Assembly (NCBI GenBank): GCA_030535245.1
Contig: JAUNBJ010000013.1
Coordinates: 1 to 49,571, forward strand
Reading direction: 5' to 3'
Source of the DNA: Planctomycetia bacterium
Lineage (GTDB): Bacteria; Planctomycetota; Planctomycetia; Pirellulales; Thermoguttaceae
DNA: 49,571 nt
Translations under genes and position numbers: made by a program
Shown: piece after piece, positions 1 to 9,719 of the stretch
How the letters are laid out: each line of letters begins with the position of its first letter
Position numbering within the stretch: position 1 is the stretch's first letter
Notes under the pieces: generated by a model
Databases searched by the model: none
Seen by the model: the letters and a program-made list of their open reading frames with translations, nothing else
Told to the model about the DNA's origin: nothing

Positions 1-130
1 TAATGGTTAATGGTTAATGACTTTTGTTCATGCCGTTTTCTGAATGGTAAGGAGGCACTCACTTCTACAAATCTACAAAAATGGTTTGAATGGAAATAAT
101 TAACCATTTACCATTTACCATTAACCATTA
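1..130. repeat. Composite intergenic repeat, copy A (heptad array, inverted core, inverted heptad array)
   Basis: Positions 1-18 are a 7-bp array of TAATGGT units and positions 101-130 are an array of the inverse units (ACCATTT, ACCATTA). Between them lies a core with imperfect inverted ends: TTTTGTTCATGCCGTTTT near 22-39 and CAAAAATGGTTTGAATGG near 76-93. Copy B (40863-41040) has the same order of parts. The element fills the space downstream of the 1406-aa gene, and no gene lies in it. The array outside position 1 may continue beyond the window. Confidence 0.6.
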
Positions 131-156
131 GCCGGCAACTTCCATAAATTCCATCT

Positions 157-3100
157 TTACCACTCCTGTGTTCGTTGGTCGTTTTCTTCTGGGTTGTCTT
201 TGGGAACCTCAGGAAAATCGTTCATTTCCGGATATTCATCCAGGTCATCCAGGTCGTCCAAATCGTCCAAATCGTCCAGGTCGTCGATGTTGAGATTCGC
301 GCCGTCCGGGTCGAAAATGCCCTGCTCTCTGGCCTCACGAAGCAACGATTCGGCAAATTTTCGCAAATCTTCGGGCAACTCGACGGGGATATTCGCGGGG
401 GTCACATGGAACCCAAGCGGCGACCGGTCGATTTTCAACTCCTCCAAAACCTGCTTGACTTCAGGAAGCGTTAAAATCCGTTCCGGAATGAAATCGGACA
501 AATCGAGCATTTCGTCGTCCTCCTCCGAGCGGTTACGGAAATGCTGTACTTCCTCCTCGATTTCCTCCAGCCATCGTGGTGGCTCAAAACCGGTGCCGAC
601 CGTTTCCTGGAGAAATTCCCGCACCAGCGTACGGAACTGGTCGAAAATCGGCGTTTCCGGCAATTCCTCTCGTGATTCCTGAATCGACGGTTCCAGCAAT
701 GCACACAGTTTATTAATGGCCATCGGTTTAACGAACCGTTCCTGAAGCCGGTCGAGCACGCTTTTCACCCGGACGCCATACTTTCGAGCCAGTTTTTCAT
801 ACCGCTGCAAGAGGTGGTCGGCCGTGTCACGGGCACGCTGGGCGATACTTTCGGTCCACGAGTCGGCCGCGTCGTATTTTTTCTCCCGAACCATGACCGA
901 ATGCGTCGTCACAAACGGGCGAATGTCCCACGCGATCCGATCGTACTCCGCCATGAGCCGAAGGAAATCCAAAAGCAGGTACAGATTCTGGCCGTTGTCC
1001 GATTGCGTGGTGGTCGTGTTGTAATCGATGAACTGACCGTACCGTTCCAGAATCGCCTCGATCACGCTGTCCAGCAGGTACGCCGCCTTGTTGAGCGGGA
1101 TTTTGTTGTTCCGCAAATCCTCGGCCAGAAGTCCGCCAAATTCCGGTTCCTCGTCGTTCATCAACGAAACCAGCCAGTTTCGCGTTCCCTGATGGTGAAT
1201 GGCCTGAAGCGTCCCGTATCCCATATTGATCGGGGAAAGCAGGTCTTTGCCGTAGGTGCGGATGAATTGAACCAACGTCGTCCATTCCCGCATGTCATGG
1301 AAGGAATCCATCGTGGAAACCCGAATGCCTCGGCTATGCGATACCCAGTTATTCGAGAGAATCTCCATGATGGAACTGAGCACCGGAATCAGCGAACGCA
1401 ACCCCCACTTTCGCCGCTTCTGCCCCGACGCGCTGCGAAGGATGGAACGGATGATCCCCTTGTTCCCCAAATCGAACAGGAAATCGTACCGCGTAATGGC
1501 CCGGGCGCCGGTCGGGTGTTCCCGCTCCATTTCCTGCACGATCTCCAGAACCCGGTACGTCTCGGCCAACAGTCCCTGACGCGGCAGATTGACTAAAAGT
1601 CGCTCCACGGAGGTGAGGATGGTACGGATTTTCAGCATTTTGTGCGGGTCGCCCCCCCGCTCCAACGGCACGAACAGGATCGGTTCCTTGAGCAGCAGGT
1701 CGGCCGTATGGTTCCAAATCTGACGCACCCGGTCGGTATCGCCGCAAATCAACGACTGAATCAGGCAGGCCGTCGCCGATTCCCAGGTCGAAACATTGCG
1801 AATCCGGTTCGTGACATCGGCAATCCGCATGAGCCTTTGCGCATCGATAAGCTCACTGCATGTCGAAATAACACGTTCCAGAAGCGTGAACTTCATCGAC
1901 AGTTTTTTCTCGTATTCCATCATCGCCACGGGACGCGAAACATCCGGCGGGTCGATCGGGAAATGCGACACCTCGTCGATCAGTCGGTTCAGCCCAAGCT
2001 GGAGTTTCCGAGCCTGCGAACACCATTCCTGAAGCACCTCGCTACGGTCGGGGTGGGCTTCGGCAAACGGAATCGAAAAGACCGCTGCCATCTTCCAGAG
2101 CCGCGCCTGCGTGATGAGAAAAATCAACCGGTCGGAAATCCGTTCCACCTCGTGCGTCAGCGGAAATTCGCGGATCGCCTCGTTCAACGCGTCCGGATTC
2201 ACCATGTCGGAATCGATGCCGTCGTCGGTCGAATCCCGATACGTTACCTCCTCCCACGCCGCGTCGAACAGATCCAGGTCGTTCTTTTCTTCCGGCGTGT
2301 CGGGCCGATACGGTTCCTGTTTCTTCTTGTTCCCTTCCAGATTCAGCTCCGGAATCTCTCCGTATATATCCGCATTCGCCTCGATGGAATCGACGAACCG
2401 CTTGGCCAGATTCCAGTTGTCGCACAACTTTTTTCCACGACGGCAGAGCATCCGTTCCCGCTTGGTCGGCGGATACCACAAATCCTCCATCCACCGTAAC
2501 GACATTGGATGAAAGGAATAATCGCCATCATCCAGCGGAATCAGCTCCGATTGGCTCAGCCAGTGCACCAAAAGCGCCATGGCCGCCACCTGGTCGTGCT
2601 GGTCGAGTAACGCCTCAATCAAAAGGACGTACGCCTTGGCCGACGAAAAATCCATCACCCGCGGCCGCCAAAACGCGATATCACCCGCCGCCGTTCCCGC
2701 TTCGTGCCACGCCGCAAGCGACTGAACCACCTGTTCGGTCGATTCGTACGTTTCCTGTCCGGAAATGCTTTTCACGTCGGTCTGCACGTCCAGCGTACCA
2801 AAGCGATCCCACCAGTCGGCAAACTCCTGCATTCGGACGGAAATCTCGCGTCCCTCCCTTTCCAGCCCGGTCGCCGTCGCCTCTTTCCAAATTCGGGAGT
2901 AGAGCGACAAAATCGACCCCACCATGCCGGTCATTTCATCGACTCGGACGTCGTTCGTGCTATCCTCCACCAGGTCGGAAAGCGGATACTGCCCGCCAAA
3001 CCCCAAAATGTACCACGGATCCAGAAGCGCCCCGCATTCGATTCCCCCATGCAGCACTTCCTCAATCCGATACACCATCGGAATCGCGTCGGCCACCCGA

Positions 3101-4377
3101 TCCCGGTCGATGGCAATATGTGCCCGCGTCAAAAGGCAGTCGATCTCGCACCGCATCTGCGCCGACGGCACCGGAACCTCGGCAAGCATTTCCCGCGACG
3201 CCTCGGAAAACCCCATCCATGCGTACAGCCGCGCCATCTGGACGCTCTGGTACTGTCCCGCCCGCATTTTGGACAGATTCTGATTGAAATATTGTCTTGC
3301 CCCCGCAAACGGTTGGTGCAGGTACTTTTCCTCCTCCTGAAGCCGACGCGCATGACGTCCGGAAAGCGTGGTCAGGCGGTACTTGTAAAATTCGTCCCGC
3401 AAAGACGCCACCTTCGGCAACAGCTTCGCAAACGACTCGTTGGAATCGTGCGCCCCTGGCCCCCAGCCGCCCACCATGCTCCCCATGAGCATCGTTCCGG
3501 CCAGCACCGACGCCGCTTCCTCCAGCAGTTCGTCCGGTTCCGCCCCCGGAATTTTCTGTTCGGGATTCGTTCGGGAGATGATCGACAAAAGCGGTGCTAA
3601 AATCAACACGAATCGGTTGTAGAACCCCTGATTCGTAATCATCGTCGGGTCCCAGCTGCCGAACAGATAATTCAACCGACGATTCACCGGATGTTCAAAA
3701 TCCAGCGATCGGGGGTCGTAACAAAGCTCGTTCAGCAGGTCCGGGTCGAACATTCCCTCCCGAAGCATCGCTTCCGGCGTCTCCCGCAAGATTTCCATTG
3801 TCCGCGACACCAGTTTATGGAATGGCCCGTTTACCGCCCCCACCTTTCGCATGTACAGCGGAACCGCATGCACCCACTCTTTGGGGTACGGCTCCATTTT
3901 CTGACGCGAATGCAGTACCGGAATCGGCCGATAACCGATGAAATCATCGTACTTCCGCACCGCTTTCAGGAACGCTTCTTCCGGGTCGGCAATCTGCCAC
4001 GTTTGCTCCGACAAAAGGGTCGCCAAAACCTGCCCCAGGGAAAATGGATTGAAAAGCATATCGTCGGACATGGGATACAACAGCTCGGCATGCCACTGAC
4101 GGTATCGGGGAATGAAATCCTGGGCGGCCGAAAGCACTTTCTTCGCCTGCTCGTCGTTGGCAAAAACTTCGGACGCCGCATGTTTTTCCGCCAGCACCAA
4201 AGAAAAACGATCCAGCAGTGTTTTCCAGAGTGGGGTGTCCGACGATTCCCAATCGGCGCATACACCGTTCATCGACTGAAAGAAATTTGGCTGCATGTCC
4301 CCGGATGAAAAATTGAGGTAGCCCAGAATATTTTCCAGTTCGTCGGCGTATTTGACTTTCCAGAGGTTGAAATCCAT
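157..4377 (-). CDS. Large cytoplasmic protein of unknown function (1406 aa) with acidic Asp-Asp-Leu repeat tail
   Basis: I do not recognise a family. The ATG at 4377 is preferred because AAGGA sits seven bases upstream (4385-4389). An in-frame TTG at 4395 has no such site. A TATAAT at 4410-4405 on the same strand is a possible -10 box about 30 bases upstream. No signal peptide or clear membrane segment is visible, so the protein is probably cytoplasmic. Most of it reads as helical, charged sequence rich in Trp, Leu and Arg, possibly an alpha-solenoid, but no TPR consensus is firm. Residues about 1364-1381 are a perfect Asp-Asp-Leu run encoded by a 9-bp tandem repeat, followed by an acidic, Pro-rich end. 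The gene stands alone, divergent from nifJ. A lineage-restricted planctomycete protein is my inference. Confidence 0.75.
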   Translation of the reverse strand: MDFNLWKVKYADELENILGYLNFSSGDMQPNFFQSMNGVCADWESSDTPLWKTLLDRFSLVLAEKHAASEVFANDEQAKKVLSAAQDFIPRYRQWHAELLYPMSDDMLFNPFSLGQVLATLLSEQTWQIADPEEAFLKAVRKYDDFIGYRPIPVLHSRQKMEPYPKEWVHAVPLYMRKVGAVNGPFHKLVSRTMEILRETPEAMLREGMFDPDLLNELCYDPRSLDFEHPVNRRLNYLFGSWDPTMITNQGFYNRFVLILAPLLSIISRTNPEQKIPGAEPDELLEEAASVLAGTMLMGSMVGGWGPGAHDSNESFAKLLPKVASLRDEFYKYRLTTLSGRHARRLQEEEKYLHQPFAGARQYFNQNLSKMRAGQYQSVQMARLYAWMGFSEASREMLAEVPVPSAQMRCEIDCLLTRAHIAIDRDRVADAIPMVYRIEEVLHGGIECGALLDPWYILGFGGQYPLSDLVEDSTNDVRVDEMTGMVGSILSLYSRIWKEATATGLEREGREISVRMQEFADWWDRFGTLDVQTDVKSISGQETYESTEQVVQSLAAWHEAGTAAGDIAFWRPRVMDFSSAKAYVLLIEALLDQHDQVAAMALLVHWLSQSELIPLDDGDYSFHPMSLRWMEDLWYPPTKRERMLCRRGKKLCDNWNLAKRFVDSIEANADIYGEIPELNLEGNKKKQEPYRPDTPEEKNDLDLFDAAWEEVTYRDSTDDGIDSDMVNPDALNEAIREFPLTHEVERISDRLIFLITQARLWKMAAVFSIPFAEAHPDRSEVLQEWCSQARKLQLGLNRLIDEVSHFPIDPPDVSRPVAMMEYEKKLSMKFTLLERVISTCSELIDAQRLMRIADVTNRIRNVSTWESATACLIQSLICGDTDRVRQIWNHTADLLLKEPILFVPLERGGDPHKMLKIRTILTSVERLLVNLPRQGLLAETYRVLEIVQEMEREHPTGARAITRYDFLFDLGNKGIIRSILRSASGQKRRKWGLRSLIPVLSSIMEILSNNWVSHSRGIRVSTMDSFHDMREWTTLVQFIRTYGKDLLSPINMGYGTLQAIHHQGTRNWLVSLMNDEEPEFGGLLAEDLRNNKIPLNKAAYLLDSVIEAILERYGQFIDYNTTTTQSDNGQNLYLLLDFLRLMAEYDRIAWDIRPFVTTHSVMVREKKYDAADSWTESIAQRARDTADHLLQRYEKLARKYGVRVKSVLDRLQERFVKPMAINKLCALLEPSIQESREELPETPIFDQFRTLVREFLQETVGTGFEPPRWLEEIEEEVQHFRNRSEEDDEMLDLSDFIPERILTLPEVKQVLEELKIDRSPLGFHVTPANIPVELPEDLRKFAESLLREAREQGIFDPDGANLNIDDLDDLDDLDDLDDLDEYPEMNDFPEVPKDNPEENDQRTQEW
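237..288 (-). repeat. 9-bp tandem repeat encoding (Asp-Asp-Leu)n
   Basis: Near-identical 9-base units (plus-strand form GTCGTCCAG / ATCGTCCAA / GTCATCCAG) run head to tail inside the 3' end of the 1406-aa gene. Loss or gain of a unit keeps the reading frame, so the tail can vary in length without breaking the protein. Three units carry CCAGG (240-244, 249-253, 276-280), the target of the EcoRII-type system at 10.9-13.6 kb. Confidence 0.85.
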
Positions 4378-4509
4378 TTCACGATCCTTGACCAAGGCCC
4401 AAATATTATAACTCTGTCTTTTGCCATTGTACTCTTTTTTTCATCTTATGCAAAGGGGCAACCGGGAAATTTACCATTTTGCGGTGCAAAACCGCCCCTG
4501 CGCCCCCGA

Positions 4510-4537
4510 TTGAAGAATTTTCGCGTTGTTATATAAT
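4510..4537 (+). promoter_or_regulatory. Sigma-70-type promoter of nifJ
   Basis: TTGAAG (4510-4515), a 16-bp spacer and a perfect TATAAT (4532-4537) lie 72 bases upstream of the nifJ GTG start. This is one of the best promoter matches in the window. Confidence 0.65.
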
Positions 4538-4608
4538 GAAAGTACGTGTATCGAAGGTCCGCGGTCGACCGGTTTGTCCGCAAAGGTTTTATTTCAGGAG
4601 TGTTTCAA

Positions 4609-7600
4609 GTGAGTAAGCGTTTCGTAACTATCGACGGTAATGAAGCCGCCGCATATGTAGCCCATCGTTGTTCCGAAGTGATGGCTATCTATCCCATTAC
4701 CCCTTCCTCCACGCTGGGCGAGCTGGCGGACGAGTGGGCGGCCAAGGGTGTCAAGAACATCTTTGGCGTGGTTCCGCACGTGGTGGAAATGCAGAGCGAG
4801 GCGGGTGCCGCCGGCGCGGTACACGGAGCGTTGCAGGGGGGTGCTTTGACCAGCACGTTCACAGCCAGCCAGGGTCTGTTGCTGATGATTCCGAACATGT
4901 TCAAGATTGCCGGAGAGCTGACGTCGGCGGTGTTCCACGTAACGGCTCGTGCCGTGGCGACGCATGCGTTGTCGATTTTCGGCGACCACAGCGACGTGAT
5001 GGCGTGCCGTTCCTGCGGGTGGGCGATGCTTGCCAGCGGCTCGGTTCAGGAGAGCCAGGACATGGCAATGGTCGCTCATGCCAGCACGATGAAATCGCGC
5101 GTTCCGTTCATCCATTTCTACGATGGTTTCCGTATTTCTCACGAAATCAACAGCATGGAACAGCTCACCGACGAGGAGATCGCTTCCATGATCGACCCCG
5201 CGTTGGTGAAGGCGCACCGGGAGCGGGCGTTGAATCCTGATCGTCCGATCATTCGTGGTACGGCCCAGAACCCGGACGTTTTCTTCCAGGCTCGTGAGGC
5301 GTCGAACAAGTTCTACGAAGCGGTTCCGGCGATCGTTCAGGAGGAGATGGACAAATTCGCGAAACTGACCGGTCGGCAGTACCATCTGTTTGAGTACGAA
5401 GGTGCTCCGGATGCCGAGCGGGTGATTGTCACCATGAGCAGCAGCTGCGGCGTGGTGGAAGAAGCGGTGGAACGGCTGGTTTCCGAAGGGGAAAAAGTCG
5501 GGTTGATTCGCGTTCGTCTGTACCGTCCGTTCTGTGTCGAGGCGTTTGCCAAGGCGATTCCGGCCAGCTGCAAGGTGATGGCGGTTCTGGATCGTTGCAA
5601 GGAACCGGGCGCCACGGGCGAGCCGCTTTATCTGGACGTGATTTCCGCGTTGGACGAAGCGGGCAAAGAGGGAATCCGCGTCCTGGGCGGTCGTTACGGG
5701 CTGTCGAGCAAGGACTTCACCCCCGCCATGGCCAAAGCCGTGTTCGACGAGATGAAGAAAGATGCTCTGAAGAAGCATTTCACCGTCGGTATCAACGACG
5801 ACCTGACCAACCTGAGCCTTTCCTACGACCAGAGCTGGAGCACCGAAGGGGCCGACATTACCCGGGCGTTGTTCTTTGGACTGGGTTCCGACGGTACGGT
5901 GGGTGCGAACAAGAACTCGGTGAAGATCGTTTCCGACCACACCAGCCTGCGTGCTCAGGGGTATTTTGAATACGACTCGAAGAAGGCCGGCTCGGTTACG
6001 AAGTCGCACCTGCGTTTCAGCCCCCGCCCGATCAAGGGTTCGTATTTCGTTCATAGTGCGAACTTTGTCGCCTGCCACCAGTGGGAGTTCATCAATCAGG
6101 TGAACATGCTGGCCAAGGCGGAACAGGGGGCGACGTTCCTGGTGAATTGCCCGTACGCTCCGGAGGAGGTTTGGGAGCACCTGCCCAAGAGCGTGCAGCA
6201 AGACATTCTCGACAAGGAAATCAAGTTGTGGGTGGTGGATGCCAACGCCGTAGCCGCCAAGACCGGCATGGGCCGCCGCACGAACACCATTCTCCAGACC
6301 TGCTTCTTCAAGCTGGCCCAGGTGGGTGGTCTGGATGCCGATACGGCAATCGGTTACATCAAGAAGGCGATTGAAAAGACCTACATGAAAAAGGGTCAGG
6401 ACGTCGTGGAAAAGAACTGGAAAGCGGTGGACGCTTCGCTCGACGGGCTGAAGCAGGTTCAGGTTCCGGGACAGGTCACGTCCACGTTCGACCGTCGGCC
6501 GGGCGTCATTGGCGATGCGGCCCCGTTCGTGAAGAATGTGCTGGGTAAAATCATGGAAGGTTACGGCGACGACGTGACGGTTCGCGAGATGGAACCGACC
6601 GCCGACGGCACGTTCCCGACCGCCACGACGCAGTACGAGAAGCGATCCATTGCCCTGAACATTCCGGTTTGGGATCCCAACACCTGTATCCAGTGTGGCA
6701 TGTGCTCGATCGTTTGCCCGCACGCGGCGATTCGTCTTAAGATTTACGACCAGGAAACGGTTGCAAACGCTCCGGAAACGTTCAAGTCGGCGCCGGCGAA
6801 GGGCAAGAGTTTCGAGGGCAAACTCTGCACGGTTCAGTGCTATCCGGAAGATTGCACCGGTTGCGGGCTGTGTGTGAACGTCTGCCCGGCCAAGAGCAAG
6901 ACGGAAGAAGGCAAGAAGGCGATCAACCTGGTGGACAAACTTCAGGTCATGGATGGGGAAAAGGCCAATTTCGAGTTCTTCCATGCGATTCCGAACTACG
7001 ACCGCAGCAAGCTGAATCCGGCCAACGTGAAGGAATCCCAGTTGCTGTTGCCGCTGTTTGAGTTCTCCGGGGCTTGTGCGGGCTGCGGCGAGACGCCATA
7101 CATCAAGTTGGTGACGCAGTTGTTTGGCGACCGGATGCTCATTGCCAACGCGACCGGCTGTTCGTCCATTTATGGTGGAAACCTGCCGAGCACGCCGTAC
7201 TGCAAGAATGCCGACGGGCGTGGTCCTTCATGGAACAACTCGCTGTTCGAAGATGCGGCGGAGTTTGGTCTGGGAATCCGTCTGGCGGTGGACCAGCAGA
7301 AGGAATACGCGGAAACGCTTCTGAAAGAGGCGGCGGACAAGATCGGTCAGGAACTGGTAGACGCCATCCTGAACAACCCGCAAAAGACCGAAGCGGACAT
7401 TCAGCTCCAGCGTGAAAACGTTGCCAAGCTGAACGCGATGATCAAGGACGCCGACTGCCCGAAGGCTCAGGCGCTTTACGAATCTTCCAGCTACCTGGTC
7501 AAGCGGAGCGTTTGGAGCTTTGGTGGCGACGGTTGGGCGTACGACATCGGTTATGGCGGATTGGATCACGTGATGGCCAGCGGTCGGAACATCAACGTTC

Positions 7601-8145
7601 TGGTGCTGGACACCGAGGTTTACTCCAATACGGGAGGTCAGGCTTCCAAATCGACGCCTCGCGGCAGTGTCGCGAAGTTTGCCGCTTCGGGAAAACGTTC
7701 GCGTAAAAAGGACCTGGGTCTGATGGCCGCTTCCTATGGGAACGTGTACGTCGGTCAGATTTCGATCGGTGCCAATCCGGCCCACGCGCTGCGGACGTTG
7801 ATCGAAGCGGAAGCGCACGACGGCCCGTCGCTGGTGATCTGCTATTCGCACTGCATCAACCACGGTATCGACATGCTGAAGGGGCTGGAGCTTCAGAAGG
7901 AAGCGGTGAAATGCGGTTACTGGCCGCTGTATCACTACGATCCGAACAAAGAGGTTCCGTTTGCGTTGGATTCCAAGGCTCCGGAGGGTGAGTACAAGGC
8001 GTTCGCGATGCAGCAGAACCGGTTCAAGTCGCTGAAACTTCTGAACAGTCCCGAACAGATGGAAGAGCTGTTGGCGGAGGGTCAGGAAGACATCAACAAC
8101 CGGTACGAGTATTACTCGCAGCTGGCCAATGTGAAGCACGAGTAG
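4609..8145 (+). CDS. nifJ: Pyruvate:ferredoxin (flavodoxin) oxidoreductase
   Basis: Oxidises pyruvate with CoA to acetyl-CoA and CO2, passing electrons to ferredoxin. This is the central step of pyruvate fermentation in anaerobes. The GTG at 4609 is chosen as start because CAGGAG (4595-4600) sits eight bases upstream and the protein then begins SKRFVTIDGNEAAAYVAH, as in the family. The 1178-aa length fits the single-chain homodimeric enzyme. In order, it shows the N-terminal pyrimidine/transketolase-type domains (ITPSS near the start), a two-cluster ferredoxin domain with CxxCxxC groups starting at Cys693 and Cys749, and a TPP-binding C-terminal domain (GACAGCGETPY near 820; GDGWAYDIGYGGLDH; SNTGGQASKSTPRG). 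It is a single-gene unit with its own promoter and terminator. Confidence 0.97.
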   Translation: MSKRFVTIDGNEAAAYVAHRCSEVMAIYPITPSSTLGELADEWAAKGVKNIFGVVPHVVEMQSEAGAAGAVHGALQGGALTSTFTASQGLLLMIPNMFKIAGELTSAVFHVTARAVATHALSIFGDHSDVMACRSCGWAMLASGSVQESQDMAMVAHASTMKSRVPFIHFYDGFRISHEINSMEQLTDEEIASMIDPALVKAHRERALNPDRPIIRGTAQNPDVFFQAREASNKFYEAVPAIVQEEMDKFAKLTGRQYHLFEYEGAPDAERVIVTMSSSCGVVEEAVERLVSEGEKVGLIRVRLYRPFCVEAFAKAIPASCKVMAVLDRCKEPGATGEPLYLDVISALDEAGKEGIRVLGGRYGLSSKDFTPAMAKAVFDEMKKDALKKHFTVGINDDLTNLSLSYDQSWSTEGADITRALFFGLGSDGTVGANKNSVKIVSDHTSLRAQGYFEYDSKKAGSVTKSHLRFSPRPIKGSYFVHSANFVACHQWEFINQVNMLAKAEQGATFLVNCPYAPEEVWEHLPKSVQQDILDKEIKLWVVDANAVAAKTGMGRRTNTILQTCFFKLAQVGGLDADTAIGYIKKAIEKTYMKKGQDVVEKNWKAVDASLDGLKQVQVPGQVTSTFDRRPGVIGDAAPFVKNVLGKIMEGYGDDVTVREMEPTADGTFPTATTQYEKRSIALNIPVWDPNTCIQCGMCSIVCPHAAIRLKIYDQETVANAPETFKSAPAKGKSFEGKLCTVQCYPEDCTGCGLCVNVCPAKSKTEEGKKAINLVDKLQVMDGEKANFEFFHAIPNYDRSKLNPANVKESQLLLPLFEFSGACAGCGETPYIKLVTQLFGDRMLIANATGCSSIYGGNLPSTPYCKNADGRGPSWNNSLFEDAAEFGLGIRLAVDQQKEYAETLLKEAADKIGQELVDAILNNPQKTEADIQLQRENVAKLNAMIKDADCPKAQALYESSSYLVKRSVWSFGGDGWAYDIGYGGLDHVMASGRNINVLVLDTEVYSNTGGQASKSTPRGSVAKFAASGKRSRKKDLGLMAASYGNVYVGQISIGANPAHALRTLIEAEAHDGPSLVICYSHCINHGIDMLKGLELQKEAVKCGYWPLYHYDPNKEVPFALDSKAPEGEYKAFAMQQNRFKSLKLLNSPEQMEELLAEGQEDINNRYEYYSQLANVKHE

Positions 8146-8171
8146 TTCTTTCAAGGAACGTTAAAGAGTTT

Positions 8172-8212
8172 GGAAGCGCGATGGTTGAAACGTCGCGCTT
8201 CCATTTTTTTTT
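8172..8212 (+). terminator. Rho-independent terminator of nifJ
   Basis: A perfect 10-bp stem (GGAAGCGCGA at 8172-8181, TCGCGCTTCC at 8193-8202) is followed by a run of nine T (8204-8212), 26 bases after the nifJ stop. Confidence 0.9.
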
Positions 8213-8270
8213 GGAGAGGAATCCTTTGGGAAAGAGGTTCCTCTCCCGAACGTTGTGCGTCTTTTTGGGT

Positions 8271-9704
8271 TTACAAATCTTCGATTCTTTTTATCTCGAC
8301 TTTCAAACGGCCACGATTTTCGCTCATGTGCACGGTCGGAACATTCACCCCCAAATACAACGTCCCGTCGCGTGGCACCTCAAACGTCCGATTCAACCCG
8401 ATCTCCAACGGCTTGAAAAACGTTCCGTCCGAAGCATCGTTCATCATTTCCCGCGTCACCTCCTCATCGGGCAAAATCACCGCCTGTAAAATCCCCAACG
8501 GCGAACCCCGATGGTACTCCAGCGTGATTCCATTCGGCTCGCAGGGGTAGGAAAGCGTCTCCTTTTTATAAAGTTCGTATTTGCCGATCGCCCGAATCCG
8601 AATTTTATCCCCCTGTCGCAGGGCAATTCCCATATTTTGCCAGCCACGGTCCACCGCCACGTCCTGAATCACCTTCGCGGAAAGCGGCTTGCCGGGGGTC
8701 GTGTCGAACAACATCGGCTCCAAAGCGTATCCGTAGTCAAACGTGGCGACGTACATGAGCCAGTGTTTCCGCAACGTGGAAATCTTGTCCGCCACCAGCT
8801 TCTGGAAATGTTCGTCGAAAGCGTCCGGGGTCGGGTTGGTTTTTAGAAACTCCGGCAGGGAGCGAAACGCGTCGGCGGTATCGGGGTGGTTCACCAGAAA
8901 TCGCACCATGGCCCAGCTCCAGTAATAAATGGCGTTCGTGCCGTAATCTTCCCGCCCGAACTGGCGTGCCTCCTCAAACGTCCGTGCCTCGCCACGGTGA
9001 CACGCGTCCCGAAGCTCTTTCACGCGGGCGAAATAGGGCGTCGCTTTTTTGTTTGGTGGCATGAACCCCAAGGCAAGCGGGGCAGCGGTGCTGTCGTGGG
9101 CCGCCAGATATTCCGCCGTCCCTTCGGCATACCAACCGGGGCCGACGTTGCCCAGCGTCGTGTTGGCAAAACTATGCACCATTTCGTGCAAAAGCAGGTG
9201 GCGACGATAATAACCGCTCGGCTGTTCGTAAAGCCAGCAATCGTAATTGAACGAAAACCCGTTCTGGAACGGCGGCAGGATGTCGGGCAGGTATCCGGCC
9301 TGCGTGAACGGGATATTATCCTTCATGAGAAACGCTGTCAGCTTCCAGTCGGACGGCGGCGTCACCCCGAAAAACGAAGCCATCTGCGGCAACGCGTCGG
9401 CCACGGCCTGCGGCAGTTTCTCGATTTCCGGCGTGATTTTCAGGTCGGTGACAATCACCACCTTTTCCCCCTCCAGCACCCGCAGACCGTTTGCCTCTGC
9501 CTGGGTCGCGTCCACCTGAATGCGGGGGTAATTCGCGTACCGCTTCGGCACCATGTCCGGTATGGCGTCGGTCATCGTCCCCAGCTCGCGACGACCAAAC
9601 GGCGATTCCTTCCGGTTTTCATTCGAGATTTTTCCCCAATCCTGCTGGGAAAACACGCTCCCGGCAAACAGCAAACAGAACGCTACCAGCGATAATTTTT
9701 TCAT
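8271..9704 (-). CDS. Exported HExxH zinc peptidase-like protein
   Basis: A 477-aa protein with a signal peptide (MKKLSLVAFCLLFAGSVFSQ). The motif HEMVH (His173, Glu174, His177) is followed 17 residues later by WYAEGTAEY with Glu194. That spacing and the EGxAE motif are those of gluzincin metallopeptidases, so zinc-dependent peptide hydrolysis outside the cytoplasm is likely. A C-terminal part (from about residue 345) looks like a separate beta domain common in planctomycete exported proteins. The ATG has AGGAG at 9715-9719. The gene starts 15 bases after the lpxC stop and is almost certainly co-transcribed with it. The substrate is unknown. Confidence 0.8.
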   Translation of the reverse strand: MKKLSLVAFCLLFAGSVFSQQDWGKISNENRKESPFGRRELGTMTDAIPDMVPKRYANYPRIQVDATQAEANGLRVLEGEKVVIVTDLKITPEIEKLPQAVADALPQMASFFGVTPPSDWKLTAFLMKDNIPFTQAGYLPDILPPFQNGFSFNYDCWLYEQPSGYYRRHLLLHEMVHSFANTTLGNVGPGWYAEGTAEYLAAHDSTAAPLALGFMPPNKKATPYFARVKELRDACHRGEARTFEEARQFGREDYGTNAIYYWSWAMVRFLVNHPDTADAFRSLPEFLKTNPTPDAFDEHFQKLVADKISTLRKHWLMYVATFDYGYALEPMLFDTTPGKPLSAKVIQDVAVDRGWQNMGIALRQGDKIRIRAIGKYELYKKETLSYPCEPNGITLEYHRGSPLGILQAVILPDEEVTREMMNDASDGTFFKPLEIGLNRTFEVPRDGTLYLGVNVPTVHMSENRGRLKVEIKRIEDL

Positions 9705-9719
9705 CCTGTCAATCTCCTC

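Noticed and set aside
4594..6984. 796-aa open frame antisense to nifJ
   Set aside because: Composition is Arg/His-rich with no motif; nifJ on the plus strand is certain.
8213..8247. Second hairpin (GGAGAGGAA with TTCCTCTCC) as a terminator for the peptidase gene
   Set aside because: On the minus strand it is followed by A, not T, so it does not fit a terminator in that direction.
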